Positions 1-7,725 of a DNA stretch of 64,000 nucleotides are shown piece after piece (position 1 is the stretch's first letter; the number at the start of each line of letters is the position of its first letter). The notes below the pieces were generated by a model. The model saw nothing but the letters and a program-made list of their open reading frames with translations, ran no database searches and was not told the DNA's origin. The stretch covers positions 310,001 through 374,000 of the forward strand of contig NZ_CP049910.1 in assembly GCF_011305995.1 (NCBI RefSeq), written 5' to 3'. This stretch comes from Diaphorobacter sp. HDW4A. GTDB taxonomy: Bacteria; Pseudomonadota; Gammaproteobacteria; Burkholderiales; Burkholderiaceae_C. Position numbers and translations under genes: made by a program.

Positions 1-1395
1 ATGTCCGTGGATCGCTGCTGCTGCGGCCATTGCCGGGCTCACCAGGTGGGTGCGGCCACCCGCGCCTTGGCGGCCTTCGAAGTTGCGATTGCTTGTGGAG
101 GCGCAGCGCTCACCGGGCTCGAGGCGGTCGGCGTTCATCGCGAGGCACATCGAGCAACCAGGCTCGCGCCACTCGAACCCGGCGGCCTTGAAGATCTGGT
201 CCAGACCTTCGCGCTCAGCTTGTTCCTTCACGAGGCCGGAGCCGGGCACCACCATCGCGAGCTTGATGTTCTTTGCCACTTTTTGGCCGAGCTTCTTGAC
301 CACGGCAGCGGCTTCGCGCATGTCCTCTATGCGGCTGTTGGTGCAGGAGCCGATGAACACCTTGTCCACGAACACATCGTTCAGTGGCTTGCCGGGTTCG
401 AGGTTCATGTAGGTCAGCGCGCGCTCGATGGCACTGCGCTTGCTCGGGTCTTTTTCCTTGTCCGGATCGGGCACGCTGGCGTCCACGCCGAGCACCATCT
501 CGGGCGACGTGCCCCAGGTCACCTGCGGCACGATGACCTTGGCGTCGAGTTCGACAACGTGGTCGAACTTGGCATCTGCGTCGGTGTGCAGCGTCTTCCA
601 GTACGCCACGGCCTGATCCCATTCCACGCCGGTGGGCGAGAGCGGCAGACCCTTCACGTAGGCAATCGTCTTGTCGTCCACGGCCACCATGCCGGCGCGC
701 GCACCGGCTTCGATCGCCATGTTGCAGACTGTCATGCGGCCTTCCATGGACAGGTCACGGATCGCTTCGCCCGCGAATTCGATGGTGTAGCCGGTGCCGC
801 CCGCCGTGCCGATTTTGCCGATGATGGCGAGCACGATGTCCTTGCCGGTCACGCCAGGAGCCGTGTGGCCGTTGACCTTCACCAGCATGTTCTTCGCCTT
901 CTTGGCGAGCAAGGTCTGCGTAGCCATTACGTGCTCGACTTCGGATGTGCCGATGCCGTGAGCCAGCGCGCCGAATGCGCCGTGCGTGGAGGTGTGGCTG
1001 TCGCCGCAGACCACAGTCATTCCGGGCAGGGTGGCGCCGTTTTCGGGGCCGATCACATGCACGATGCCTTGACGCTTGGACATGAACGGGAAGAACGCCG
1101 CAGCGCCGACCGATGCGATGTTCTTGTCGAGCGTAGTGATCTGTTCCTTGCTGATCGGATCGGTGATGCCGTCGTAGCCCTGATCCCAGTTGGTGGTGGG
1201 CGTGTTGTGGTCGGCGGTGGCGACGATGGAACTCACACGCCAGACTTTACGGCCGGCCTCACGCAGGCCTTCGAACGCCTGCGGGCTGGTCACTTCGTGC
1301 ACCAGATGGCGGTCGATGTAGAGAACCGCGGTGCCGTCTTCTTCGGTGTGAACCACATGTTCATCGAAGACTTTGTCGTAGAGAGTGCGTCCCAT
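1..1395 (-). CDS. leuC: 3-isopropylmalate dehydratase large subunit LeuC (3' end cut by window)
   Basis: Isomerises 2-isopropylmalate to 3-isopropylmalate in leucine biosynthesis, acting with LeuD through a [4Fe-4S] cluster of the aconitase type. The minus-strand translation starts [13 protein letters not shown], then shows the family signatures [35 protein letters not shown] and, near the left edge, [11 protein letters not shown]; the three cluster cysteines (SCTN and CSMC) are all present. 465 codons are visible and the family is about 470-475 residues, so only a handful are missing beyond base 1. leuD and leuB would be expected to the left. The LysR gene upstream is codirectional with an 82-bp gap. 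Confidence 0.96.
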   Translation of the reverse strand, partial: MGRTLYDKVFDEHVVHTEEDGTAVLYIDRHLVHEVTSPQAFEGLREAGRKVWRVSSIVATADHNTPTTNWDQGYDGITDPISKEQITTLDKNIASVGAAAFFPFMSKRQGIVHVIGPENGATLPGMTVVCGDSHTSTHGAFGALAHGIGTSEVEHVMATQTLLAKKAKNMLVKVNGHTAPGVTGKDIVLAIIGKIGTAGGTGYTIEFAGEAIRDLSMEGRMTVCNMAIEAGARAGMVAVDDKTIAYVKGLPLSPTGVEWDQAVAYWKTLHTDADAKFDHVVELDAKVIVPQVTWGTSPEMVLGVDASVPDPDKEKDPSKRSAIERALTYMNLEPGKPLNDVFVDKVFIGSCTNSRIEDMREAAAVVKKLGQKVAKNIKLAMVVPGSGLVKEQAEREGLDQIFKAAGFEWREPGCSMCLAMNADRLEPGERCASTSNRNFEGRQGAGGRTHLVSPAMAAAAAIHGH

Positions 1396-1477
1396 GATGT
1401 GCTCTTTTCTTTCGTAGGGTTCTGAAGGTGGGGATTCGAATATTCTTGTGCGGGAGCCAGCGAGCTCGTGCTTTTGC

Positions 1478-2425
1478 TCAGGCGGCTAGCGGCTGGTGTT
1501 CAGCCGCCAGTGGCCGCGTCAGATGCTCTACCAATAGTCGCGCTGTGACTGGCAATGCGTTGAAATCGCGGGCGACGACACGCAGTTGGCGCTCTGCCCA
1601 GGGCTCGTTGAGCGCGATCGCTGCAAGATGGCCCATGCCATGCATCAGCGCGAAAGCGCGGTCGGGAATCAGCCCGATGCCGAGGCCGTTGTCGATCATG
1701 CGGCACATGGCGTCGAGGCTGGTGACCTGCATGCGCTGGCGCAGCGGCTTGGCGGTCTGGCCTGCGGCCTGGCGCATCGCGAGGCTGATGCTGCTGCCCG
1801 CCTGCAGGCCGACGATATCCCATTCCATGGCTTCGGCAAAGGTGATGGATTCGCGCTTGGCGAGCACATGCGACTGCGGCATGACGACGACCAGCCGGTC
1901 ATTGCGGTAGGCGCGGCTTTGCAGGCCTTCTGGATCGTCGGACGAGCCTGTGTGGCACACCCCCAGATCGGTTGCGCCGTCGCGCACCGCGTTCATCACT
2001 TCCTGGCTCAGGTGTTCCTGCAGGTCGATCTTGACCTGTGTGTGCTCGCTCGCGAAGGCGCCCAGATCCTCGGGGAGAAACTGCACGATGGCCGAAATGT
2101 TGGCGTGCATGCGCACATGGCCGCGCACGCCGTCCGCGTATTCCGAGAGCTCGCCCTGCATGCGCTCGAGGCCAAACAGCACGGTGCGTGCATGGTGCAG
2201 CAGGCTTTCACCCGCAGGCGTGAGCGTGACGCCGCGGCTATGGCGATACAGCAGGGCTGTGTCGACGGTGGTCTCCAGATCGGACAAGCGCTTGCTCACA
2301 GCCGATGCAGCAATGAACTCACGCTCCGCCGCACGGCCGATACTGCCCAGCTCGCAGACTGCGACAAACAGCTGCAGAGAGGTCAGGTCGATGCGGCGCG
2401 CAAAACTGCGCTCGGAGCTTTTCAT
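1478..2425 (-). CDS. LysR-family transcriptional regulator
   Basis: 315-residue LysR-type regulator. The N-terminal winged helix-turn-helix covers about residues 8-65 ([38 protein letters not shown]), followed by a substrate-binding domain up to about residue 300. The ATG at 2425 is preferred; the longer frame to 2458 would use TTG. It is codirectional with leuC, and regulators of this kind are often found just upstream of leuCDB in Burkholderiales, so control of leucine genes is a reasonable inference, but the ligand cannot be read from sequence. Two palindromes lie just upstream (2461-2473 and 2489-2507) and may be its own operator. Confidence 0.9.
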   Translation of the reverse strand: MKSSERSFARRIDLTSLQLFVAVCELGSIGRAAEREFIAASAVSKRLSDLETTVDTALLYRHSRGVTLTPAGESLLHHARTVLFGLERMQGELSEYADGVRGHVRMHANISAIVQFLPEDLGAFASEHTQVKIDLQEHLSQEVMNAVRDGATDLGVCHTGSSDDPEGLQSRAYRNDRLVVVMPQSHVLAKRESITFAEAMEWDIVGLQAGSSISLAMRQAAGQTAKPLRQRMQVTSLDAMCRMIDNGLGIGLIPDRAFALMHGMGHLAAIALNEPWAERQLRVVARDFNALPVTARLLVEHLTRPLAAEHQPLAA

Positions 2426-2460
2426 TGCGGGTGTAGTAATCGTGAAAACAGAATGCAACT

Positions 2461-2507
2461 GCCATTTTATGGCGATATTCTGAGTCTGACATCGCGATTT
2501 GCGATGT
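2461..2507. promoter_or_regulatory. Paired palindromes upstream of the LysR gene (candidate operator)
   Basis: A perfect 7-bp inverted repeat, acatcgc-gattt-gcgatgt, occupies 2489-2507, and a second one, gccat-ttt-atggc, occupies 2461-2473. Both lie in the 126-bp gap between ubiD and the LysR gene, 36-82 bp upstream of the chosen start. LysR proteins bind dyads of about 15 bp near their own promoter, so autoregulation is the simplest reading. Binding is inferred, not shown. Confidence 0.4.
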
Positions 2508-2551
2508 ATTACTGCCCAAAAGGTGATGGGCGCCCACTGATTTGGCGATGG

Positions 2552-4036
2552 CTACAAACCGAGCGCATCCGCCAGCGCATGCATGCGAGTAGTGACGTCT
2601 GCCTCCATTGTGATGGTCGACCCCCATTCACGCGTGGTCTCGCCGGGCCATTTGTGGGTGGCGTCCAGTCCCATCTTGCTGCCGAGCCCTGCAACTGGTG
2701 AGGCGAAGTCGAGGTAGTCGATGGGGGTGCGCTCGATCATCATGGTGTCGCGCGCCGGGTCCATGCGGGTGGTGATCGCCCAGATGACTTCCTTCCAGTC
2801 GCGCACGTCGATGTCGTCGTCCACCACCACGATGAACTTGGTGTAGAGAAACTGCCGCAGATGGCTCCAGATGCCCATCATCACGCGGCGGGCGTGGCCC
2901 GCATAGGCCTTGCGGATGCTGACCACGGCCATGCGGTAGCTGCAGCCTTCGGGTGGCAGGTGGAAATCGACGATCTCGGGAAACGCGCGCTGCAGCAGCG
3001 GCACAAAGAGTTCGTTGAGCACCTGACCGAGCACGGCCGGTTCGTCGGGTGGCTTGCCGGTATAGGTGCTGTGGTAGATCGCCTGCTCGCGGCGGGTAAT
3101 GCGCTCGATGGTGAATACGGGAAACTCCGCGCACTCGTTGTAGTAACCGGTATGGTCGCCGTAGGGTCCCTCCATGGCGTGCTGCCAACCGCTTGGGTGC
3201 GCGGGATCGGGGTGGATATGGCCTTCCAGAATGATCTCAGCGGTGGCGGGCACGTCGAGCAGAACTGTCTGTGCGGCAACCACTTCGGTGCGGGAGCCGC
3301 GCAGCAGGCCCGCGAACTGGTATTCGGACAGGCTGTCGGGCACGGGCGTGACCGCGCCGAGCAGCGTGGCCGGATCAGCGCCGATGGCCACCGCCACCGG
3401 GTAGGGCGTGCCGGGGCTTTGCCTGCAGTGGTCCGCGAAGTCGAGCGCGCCGCCGCGATGCGAGAGCCAGCGCATGATGAGCTGGTTTCTCGACAGCAGT
3501 TGCTGGCGGTAGATGCCTAGATTCTGGCGTGCCTTGCGCGGGCCGCGTGTGATCGTCAGCCCCCAGGTGACGAGCGGGGCGACGTCGCCGGGCCAGCAGT
3601 GCTGGATCGGCAGCTGCGTGAGATCGACGTCCGGGCCTTCGATGACGATCTGCTGGCACGGGGCGCGGCCCACGCGCGCGGGCGTCATGTTCCAGAGGCT
3701 CTTGAGCAGGCTGCGCTGTTGCCACAGTTCTCTGGCACCGCGCGGCGGCTCGGGTTCCTTGAGCGATGCGAGGGTCTCGCCGAGCTGGCGCACGCCTTGC
3801 AGATCGCTCACGCCCAATGCGCGCATCACGCGCTGCGGCGTGCCGAACAGGTTGCCGAGCATCGGCATGCTGTGGCCCTGAGGGCGCTCGAACAGCAGGG
3901 CCGGGCCACCCGCACGCAGCACGCGCTCGGAAAGCGCCGTCATTTCCAGGTAGGGCGAGACGCTTTGGTCGATGCGCCGGAGTTCGTTGTCCGTCTCCAG
4001 CTGGTTCAGAAAATCTCTCAGATCGCGGTAGCTCAT
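2552..4036 (-). CDS. ubiD: 4-hydroxy-3-polyprenylbenzoate decarboxylase UbiD
   Basis: Decarboxylates 4-hydroxy-3-polyprenylbenzoate to polyprenylphenol in ubiquinone synthesis, using the prenylated FMN made by UbiX. 494 residues, matching the usual length of about 490-500. Family features include the N-terminal [12 protein letters not shown], the RQNLGIYR segment, [10 protein letters not shown] and the C-terminal [12 protein letters not shown]. The start ATG at 4036 overlaps the ubiX stop as ATGA, showing translational coupling; the longer frame to 4078 would overlap ubiX further. It is the last gene of the six-gene minus-strand ubiUVT-DGC-XD cluster. Confidence 0.96.
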   Translation of the reverse strand: MSYRDLRDFLNQLETDNELRRIDQSVSPYLEMTALSERVLRAGGPALLFERPQGHSMPMLGNLFGTPQRVMRALGVSDLQGVRQLGETLASLKEPEPPRGARELWQQRSLLKSLWNMTPARVGRAPCQQIVIEGPDVDLTQLPIQHCWPGDVAPLVTWGLTITRGPRKARQNLGIYRQQLLSRNQLIMRWLSHRGGALDFADHCRQSPGTPYPVAVAIGADPATLLGAVTPVPDSLSEYQFAGLLRGSRTEVVAAQTVLLDVPATAEIILEGHIHPDPAHPSGWQHAMEGPYGDHTGYYNECAEFPVFTIERITRREQAIYHSTYTGKPPDEPAVLGQVLNELFVPLLQRAFPEIVDFHLPPEGCSYRMAVVSIRKAYAGHARRVMMGIWSHLRQFLYTKFIVVVDDDIDVRDWKEVIWAITTRMDPARDTMMIERTPIDYLDFASPVAGLGSKMGLDATHKWPGETTREWGSTITMEADVTTRMHALADALGL

Positions 4037-4629
4037 GGTGCGGGAGTGTCGGCGTCGCAAAGGGCGAGCCCCGGCCACGCGGTGGCGAGGGCGTGCTCCA
4101 AGCCGAGCAGGTCCAGCACGCGCGCCACGCTGTGCCGAACGATGTCGTCGATGGATTGAGGGTGTTGGTAGAACGCGGGAACGGGCGGGCAGATGATGCC
4201 GCCCATCTCCGTCACCATCGTCATGTTGCGCAGATGCACGAGGTGCAGCGGCGTCTCGCGCGCCATCAGGATCAGGCGGCGGCGTTCCTTGAGCATCACG
4301 TCGGCGGTGCGCGTCAGCAGGTTGTCGGCCAGGCCGTGCGCGATGGCGGCGAGCGAGCGCATCGAGCAGGGCGCGATCACCATTCCGTGCGCAGCGAACG
4401 AGCCGCTTGCGATGCTCGCGCCGATGTTGTCGTTGTCATGCATCACATCGGCAAGGCTCTGCACGTACGCGGGCGTCAGATCGAGCTCGTGGCGCAGCGT
4501 GCGCCAACCTGCGTTTGACACCACCAGATGGGCTTGCACATTGGGAATGTCGGCGAGCGCCTGCAGCAGGCGAACGCCATAGACCGCGCCGCTGGCGCCA
4601 GAAATGCCGATCACGATTCGTTGTGGCAT
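4033..4629 (-). CDS. ubiX: Flavin prenyltransferase UbiX
   Basis: Prenylates FMN with dimethylallyl (mono)phosphate to produce the prFMN cofactor needed by UbiD. 198 residues, the normal length. The N-terminus [19 protein letters not shown] is the flavin-binding signature, and [26 protein letters not shown] is the conserved central block. It lies 7 bp downstream of the DGC-domain gene and overlaps ubiD by 4 bp, so cofactor maker and cofactor user are co-translated. Confidence 0.97.
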   Translation of the reverse strand: MPQRIVIGISGASGAVYGVRLLQALADIPNVQAHLVVSNAGWRTLRHELDLTPAYVQSLADVMHDNDNIGASIASGSFAAHGMVIAPCSMRSLAAIAHGLADNLLTRTADVMLKERRRLILMARETPLHLVHLRNMTMVTEMGGIICPPVPAFYQHPQSIDDIVRHSVARVLDLLGLEHALATAWPGLALCDADTPAP

Positions 4630-4636
4630 GGGCGGC

Positions 4637-5044
4637 TCAGGCTTTGGCTTCGGTGCGGACCAGTGGCTGCGCGCGCAGGTCCGCCTCGATATGCGCGAGC
4701 ACCTGCTGCGCCTGCTCGGGTTTGAAGTCCTGATGCGCGCGTTTCTTCACGCCTTGCTCGTGCAATTGGTAGTGGCGAGCGGCCTGAATGCCATGCTGTG
4801 CGAGGCAGTTGGCGGTGCAGTTGAGCGGGCAGCCGTCGAGCGCGATGATGGGCCGCCCCGATTGGGCGAGTCGCACGAGCTTGGGCACATGACCGCCGAC
4901 GCCCGCGATGCAGGACATCTCTGCCGTGCCGCGTCTGTCGAGCTGCAATGCAACATGGTTAGCGAGCTGCGCTGCGCTGGAGCAGCCGGAGCAGGAATAG
5001 ACCAGCGGCAGCATCGTGTTGGATGGTGTTGCATCAGTCTGCAT
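4637..5044 (-). CDS. DGC-domain putative zinc-binding protein in the ubiquinone cluster
   Basis: 135-residue cytoplasmic protein rich in cysteine, with the pattern YSCSGCSSAAQ near the N-terminus, SCIAGVGG in the middle and the LDGCPLNC-TANC block that gives the DGC family its name (a putative metal-binding family without an established function). ATG at 5044 is chosen: it overlaps the ubiT stop by 11 bp, and the longer frame would run through much of ubiT. It is embedded between ubiT and ubiX with 7 bp to ubiX, so its location predicts a role in anaerobic ubiquinone synthesis, perhaps metal or Fe-S handling for UbiU/UbiV. That role is inference. Confidence 0.85.
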   Translation of the reverse strand: MQTDATPSNTMLPLVYSCSGCSSAAQLANHVALQLDRRGTAEMSCIAGVGGHVPKLVRLAQSGRPIIALDGCPLNCTANCLAQHGIQAARHYQLHEQGVKKRAHQDFKPEQAQQVLAHIEADLRAQPLVRTEAKA

Positions 5045-5531
5045 CGCGCTTCCCCGCAGTCCAGCGCGAAAGCATGGCACGCGGCGTCCAGTGCATAGGG
5101 TCGAGCAACGGCAGCTCCAGCGCATCGAGCGCATTCTTCACGACGAGGCCCAGTTCGGTGTCACCCTGCATGACGAGCCTGCGGCTGAAGAACAGCGTGT
5201 CGGGGTCCTGCTTGCGCTGCGCGAGCTGCACGAAGTCCCATGCCGATGCGCTCACGATCAGATTAGGTTCTTGTTTCGGCGCGCTCGCAACGAAGCGTTC
5301 GCCGTCGCAGATGAAGTCGAAGGCGACGCGCGCATCGGTCACGCGGATCGAAAGGTGTCGGCCCTTGAGCAGCGCTTTCACGTCGCTCGGCAATTGTTTT
5401 GCCAGCATGAAGTTGATGGCCGTGACCAGCAGTAGCGAGCCGGGAAAGGCAGGCAGGCGCGAGAGCAGCGAGCCCAGTGGTGCGGGTACGGCGATGGGGG
5501 GCGTGGTGGCGGAGATGGCGGTGATGTTCAT
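5034..5531 (-). CDS. ubiT: Ubiquinone biosynthesis accessory factor UbiT (SCP2 domain)
   Basis: 165-residue SCP2-type lipid-binding protein. UbiT is required for O2-independent ubiquinone synthesis together with UbiU and UbiV, probably holding the hydrophobic intermediates. The SCP2 fold is visible from about residue 30 to 120 (LKGRHLSIRVTDARVAFDF, LIVSASAWDFVQLAQ, FFSRRLVMQGDTELGLVVKN). ATG at 5531 is preferred over the TTG at 5546. It follows ubiV by 17 bp and overlaps the DGC gene. Confidence 0.9.
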   Translation of the reverse strand: MNITAISATTPPIAVPAPLGSLLSRLPAFPGSLLLVTAINFMLAKQLPSDVKALLKGRHLSIRVTDARVAFDFICDGERFVASAPKQEPNLIVSASAWDFVQLAQRKQDPDTLFFSRRLVMQGDTELGLVVKNALDALELPLLDPMHWTPRAMLSRWTAGKRDAD

Positions 5532-5548
5532 GTCGCGGCGATTCAAAA

Positions 5549-6445
5549 TTACGGAGCGGGCACCTGCAGGTCCATGCCCGGTCTGGCGTGCCAGTAGCCG
5601 TTGCAGGCGCTGTCGTGCATGGCGGTGGTGAGCAGCTCGCTTGCGGCTCTGGATTCGTGCACGTCGTTGCGCGCCATGTCGAAGGCCTCGATGACCTGCT
5701 CCATGTTGCGCGACTGTGGGCTCAGGCGCAGCACCTCGACGCCCAGCGTGCTGAGTTCGGGCACCTCGGCAATCAGGTTGTGGATGCGTGCCGACTGCGT
5801 CTGCGTGCCGTTGAGCACAAGAAAATGCTGCGACTCGCGCGTGCTCAGCAGTTGGCCGTCCGGGTGCTCCAGGCAGGCAAAACCGCAGTCGTCCTTGGGC
5901 CGGTTGTAGTGCCTTGCGGTGAAGCAGCGCGCGGAAAACGCGAGCGGCATGCGGCCGTAGGCGAACACCTCGGTCTGCAGCGGCGCGGCGGTGCGCGCGA
6001 GCATGGCGACGAGTTCATCGCCGGGCATCTCCAGCGGCATGACCCAGCGGAACGCGCCGAGCTGGGCCATCCAGTTGAGGGAATCTGCGTTGTAGAGATT
6101 GAGGTGGGGGCCGGCGACGAACGGCTGCGCGTTTGCGAGTGCATTCACGGCCCCCATGTCGTTGGCTTCGACCAGAAAATCGCCGTTGGCGACGAGCTTG
6201 TGCATCTGGCCGACCTCGGCCGTGGATTCGAGCAGCACCTGTGTGCTGAACACCACCTCCTTGCCCTTGTCGCGCAGCAGGTAGCCGATGTCGAGCCAGT
6301 CCTTGAGCCGCAGCTCATGCCGCCTGGAGCACACGGTCTCGCCAAGGTAGACGATGTCCACTGAGGTTCTTGCCATGGATTGATAGAACGCGAACACGTC
6401 TTCGCGGGACCAGTAGTAGAGCAGGGGGCCGAGTGAGAGCTGCAT
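5549..6445 (-). CDS. ubiV: O2-independent ubiquinone hydroxylation protein UbiV (U32 family)
   Basis: 298-residue U32 peptidase-family protein; UbiV forms a heterodimer with UbiU, each carrying a [4Fe-4S] cluster, for oxygen-independent ring hydroxylation of ubiquinone precursors. The cluster cysteines are all visible: one in GETVCSRRHEL (about residue 39) and three in the exact C-x12-C-x3-C spacing from about residue 176 (RCFTARHYN ... DDCGFACLEH). Downstream of ubiU by 55 bp and upstream of ubiT by 17 bp. Confidence 0.94.
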   Translation of the reverse strand: MQLSLGPLLYYWSREDVFAFYQSMARTSVDIVYLGETVCSRRHELRLKDWLDIGYLLRDKGKEVVFSTQVLLESTAEVGQMHKLVANGDFLVEANDMGAVNALANAQPFVAGPHLNLYNADSLNWMAQLGAFRWVMPLEMPGDELVAMLARTAAPLQTEVFAYGRMPLAFSARCFTARHYNRPKDDCGFACLEHPDGQLLSTRESQHFLVLNGTQTQSARIHNLIAEVPELSTLGVEVLRLSPQSRNMEQVIEAFDMARNDVHESRAASELLTTAMHDSACNGYWHARPGMDLQVPAP

Positions 6446-6500
6446 GGTGCATCGTCCTTCGTGCGTGGCTGATGAGTGGCTGCGTTGGTTGGAGCGAGGC

Positions 6501-7586
6501 TCACTTCCAGGGGCGGTGATAGGCGCCCAGCGTGTGCTGCTGGCCTTCGGCGAGCTGGTCGAGTACTGTCATCCAGATCGCCTTGGGCGAGTAGCGGTGG
6601 CCTTGATCGACGCAGTGGTCGATGGCATCGCGCCATACCTGAGTGACCTGTTCGACATAGGCGGGGCTGCGCTGGCGGCCCTCAATCTTGAAGGCGCGCA
6701 CGCCCAGCTTCACGAGCTGCGGCAGCAGCTCCAGCGTGTTGAGGCTGGTGGGCTCTTCGAGCGCGTAATAGTTGCTCTCGTCGCCCACATTGAAGCGGCC
6801 CTTGCAGAGCGTGGGATAGCCCGCTTTCTCGCCGGGATCGTAGCGGTCGATCAGCACGCCGTTGAGGCGCGACTCCATGCCGCTTGGCGTGTCCCGCCAG
6901 CGCACAAACTTGGCGGGCGAGCACACGCCGTGGGTGTTCGGCGACTCGCCTGTGGCATAGGACGAGAGCGCGCAGCGGCCTTCGACCATCACGCACAGGC
7001 TGCCGAAGGCGAACACCTCGATCTCCACCGAGGTGCGCTCGATCACCTGCTTGACCTGCTCCATCGACAGCACGCGCGGCAGCACGGCGCGCTGGATGTT
7101 GAATTGCTTTTGGTAGAAGTTGATGGCGGCATGGTTGGTCGCCGAGCCCTGCACCGAGAGATGCAGCCGCAGGTCAGGGTGGCGGTTGCAGGCATAACGC
7201 ATGAGGCCTGGATCGGCGAGGATGACCGCATCCACCCCCCACAGCGCGGCGCGGTCGAGTGCGGCATGCCATGGCTCGGGCGCGCTGGCGCGCGGGTAGG
7301 TGTTGAGCGCGAGCAGCACCTTGCAGCCGCGTGCGTGGGCGTAGGCGATGCCCTTGAGAATGGCCGGCTCGTCGAAATTGAGACCCGCGAAATTGCGCGC
7401 GTTCGTGGCGTCGCGCAACCCGAGGTAGACGCAGTTCGCGCCCGCGTCCACGGCGGCCCTCAGAGCTGGAAGACTGCCGGCCGGACAGACAAGCTCGGGA
7501 GCCGGGCGATGGGCTCCGATCAGCGCGTCGTTGGCCGAAATGGGAATGCCGTGATGGGGCGTTGCTTCTGTATGTGGGGTAGACAC
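6501..7586 (-). CDS. ubiU: O2-independent ubiquinone hydroxylation protein UbiU (U32 family)
   Basis: 361-residue U32-family partner of UbiV. The conserved N-terminal block PELVCPAGSLPALRAAVDAG and NARNFAGLNF match UbiU/YhbU. Cluster cysteines are present in the spacing C-x6-C-x16-C (SLCVMVEGRC ... GVCSP) plus the downstream TLCKGRF. The frame is open to a GTG at 7616, but the GTG at 7586 has a GTGAGG-type ribosome site eight bases upstream and agrees with a transcription start near 7610 predicted from the FNR-like box. Both starts give an N-terminus longer than E. coli UbiU. First gene of the six-gene ubiquinone cluster. Confidence 0.93.
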   Translation of the reverse strand: MSTPHTEATPHHGIPISANDALIGAHRPAPELVCPAGSLPALRAAVDAGANCVYLGLRDATNARNFAGLNFDEPAILKGIAYAHARGCKVLLALNTYPRASAPEPWHAALDRAALWGVDAVILADPGLMRYACNRHPDLRLHLSVQGSATNHAAINFYQKQFNIQRAVLPRVLSMEQVKQVIERTSVEIEVFAFGSLCVMVEGRCALSSYATGESPNTHGVCSPAKFVRWRDTPSGMESRLNGVLIDRYDPGEKAGYPTLCKGRFNVGDESNYYALEEPTSLNTLELLPQLVKLGVRAFKIEGRQRSPAYVEQVTQVWRDAIDHCVDQGHRYSPKAIWMTVLDQLAEGQQHTLGAYHRPWK

Positions 7587-7616
7587 CGTGGGGACCTCAC
7601 TATGTAGGAGGTGCAC

Positions 7617-7658
7617 ACATTAGGCGTCGCCGTAAAACCACAATCTGATTTTTATCAT
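7617..7658 (-). promoter_or_regulatory. FNR/Anr-type box and -10 element before ubiU
   Basis: The 14-mer at 7645-7658 (plus strand c-tgat-tttt-atca-t) has both inner half-sites of the FNR consensus TTGAT-N4-ATCAA intact, with only the outermost base of each half differing. On the minus strand TAATGT (7622-7617) fits a -10 element with the key T1, A2 and T6. The box centre (7651.5) would be 41.5 bp upstream of a start near 7610, the exact class II activator geometry. Oxygen-sensing control of ubiUVT is biologically expected; the site itself is a prediction. Confidence 0.6.
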
Positions 7659-7725
7659 TACTTCAGCATGAACTGCGGACCCTTGCCGGATATGTGGCGT
7701 CACTGCGGCAAGGGCTTGCCCGACA

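Noticed and set aside
1..1425. 474-codon plus-strand frame opposite leuC
   Set aside because: Its composition (His/Ala/Arg-rich) is that of an antisense shadow; leuC is read clearly on the minus strand.
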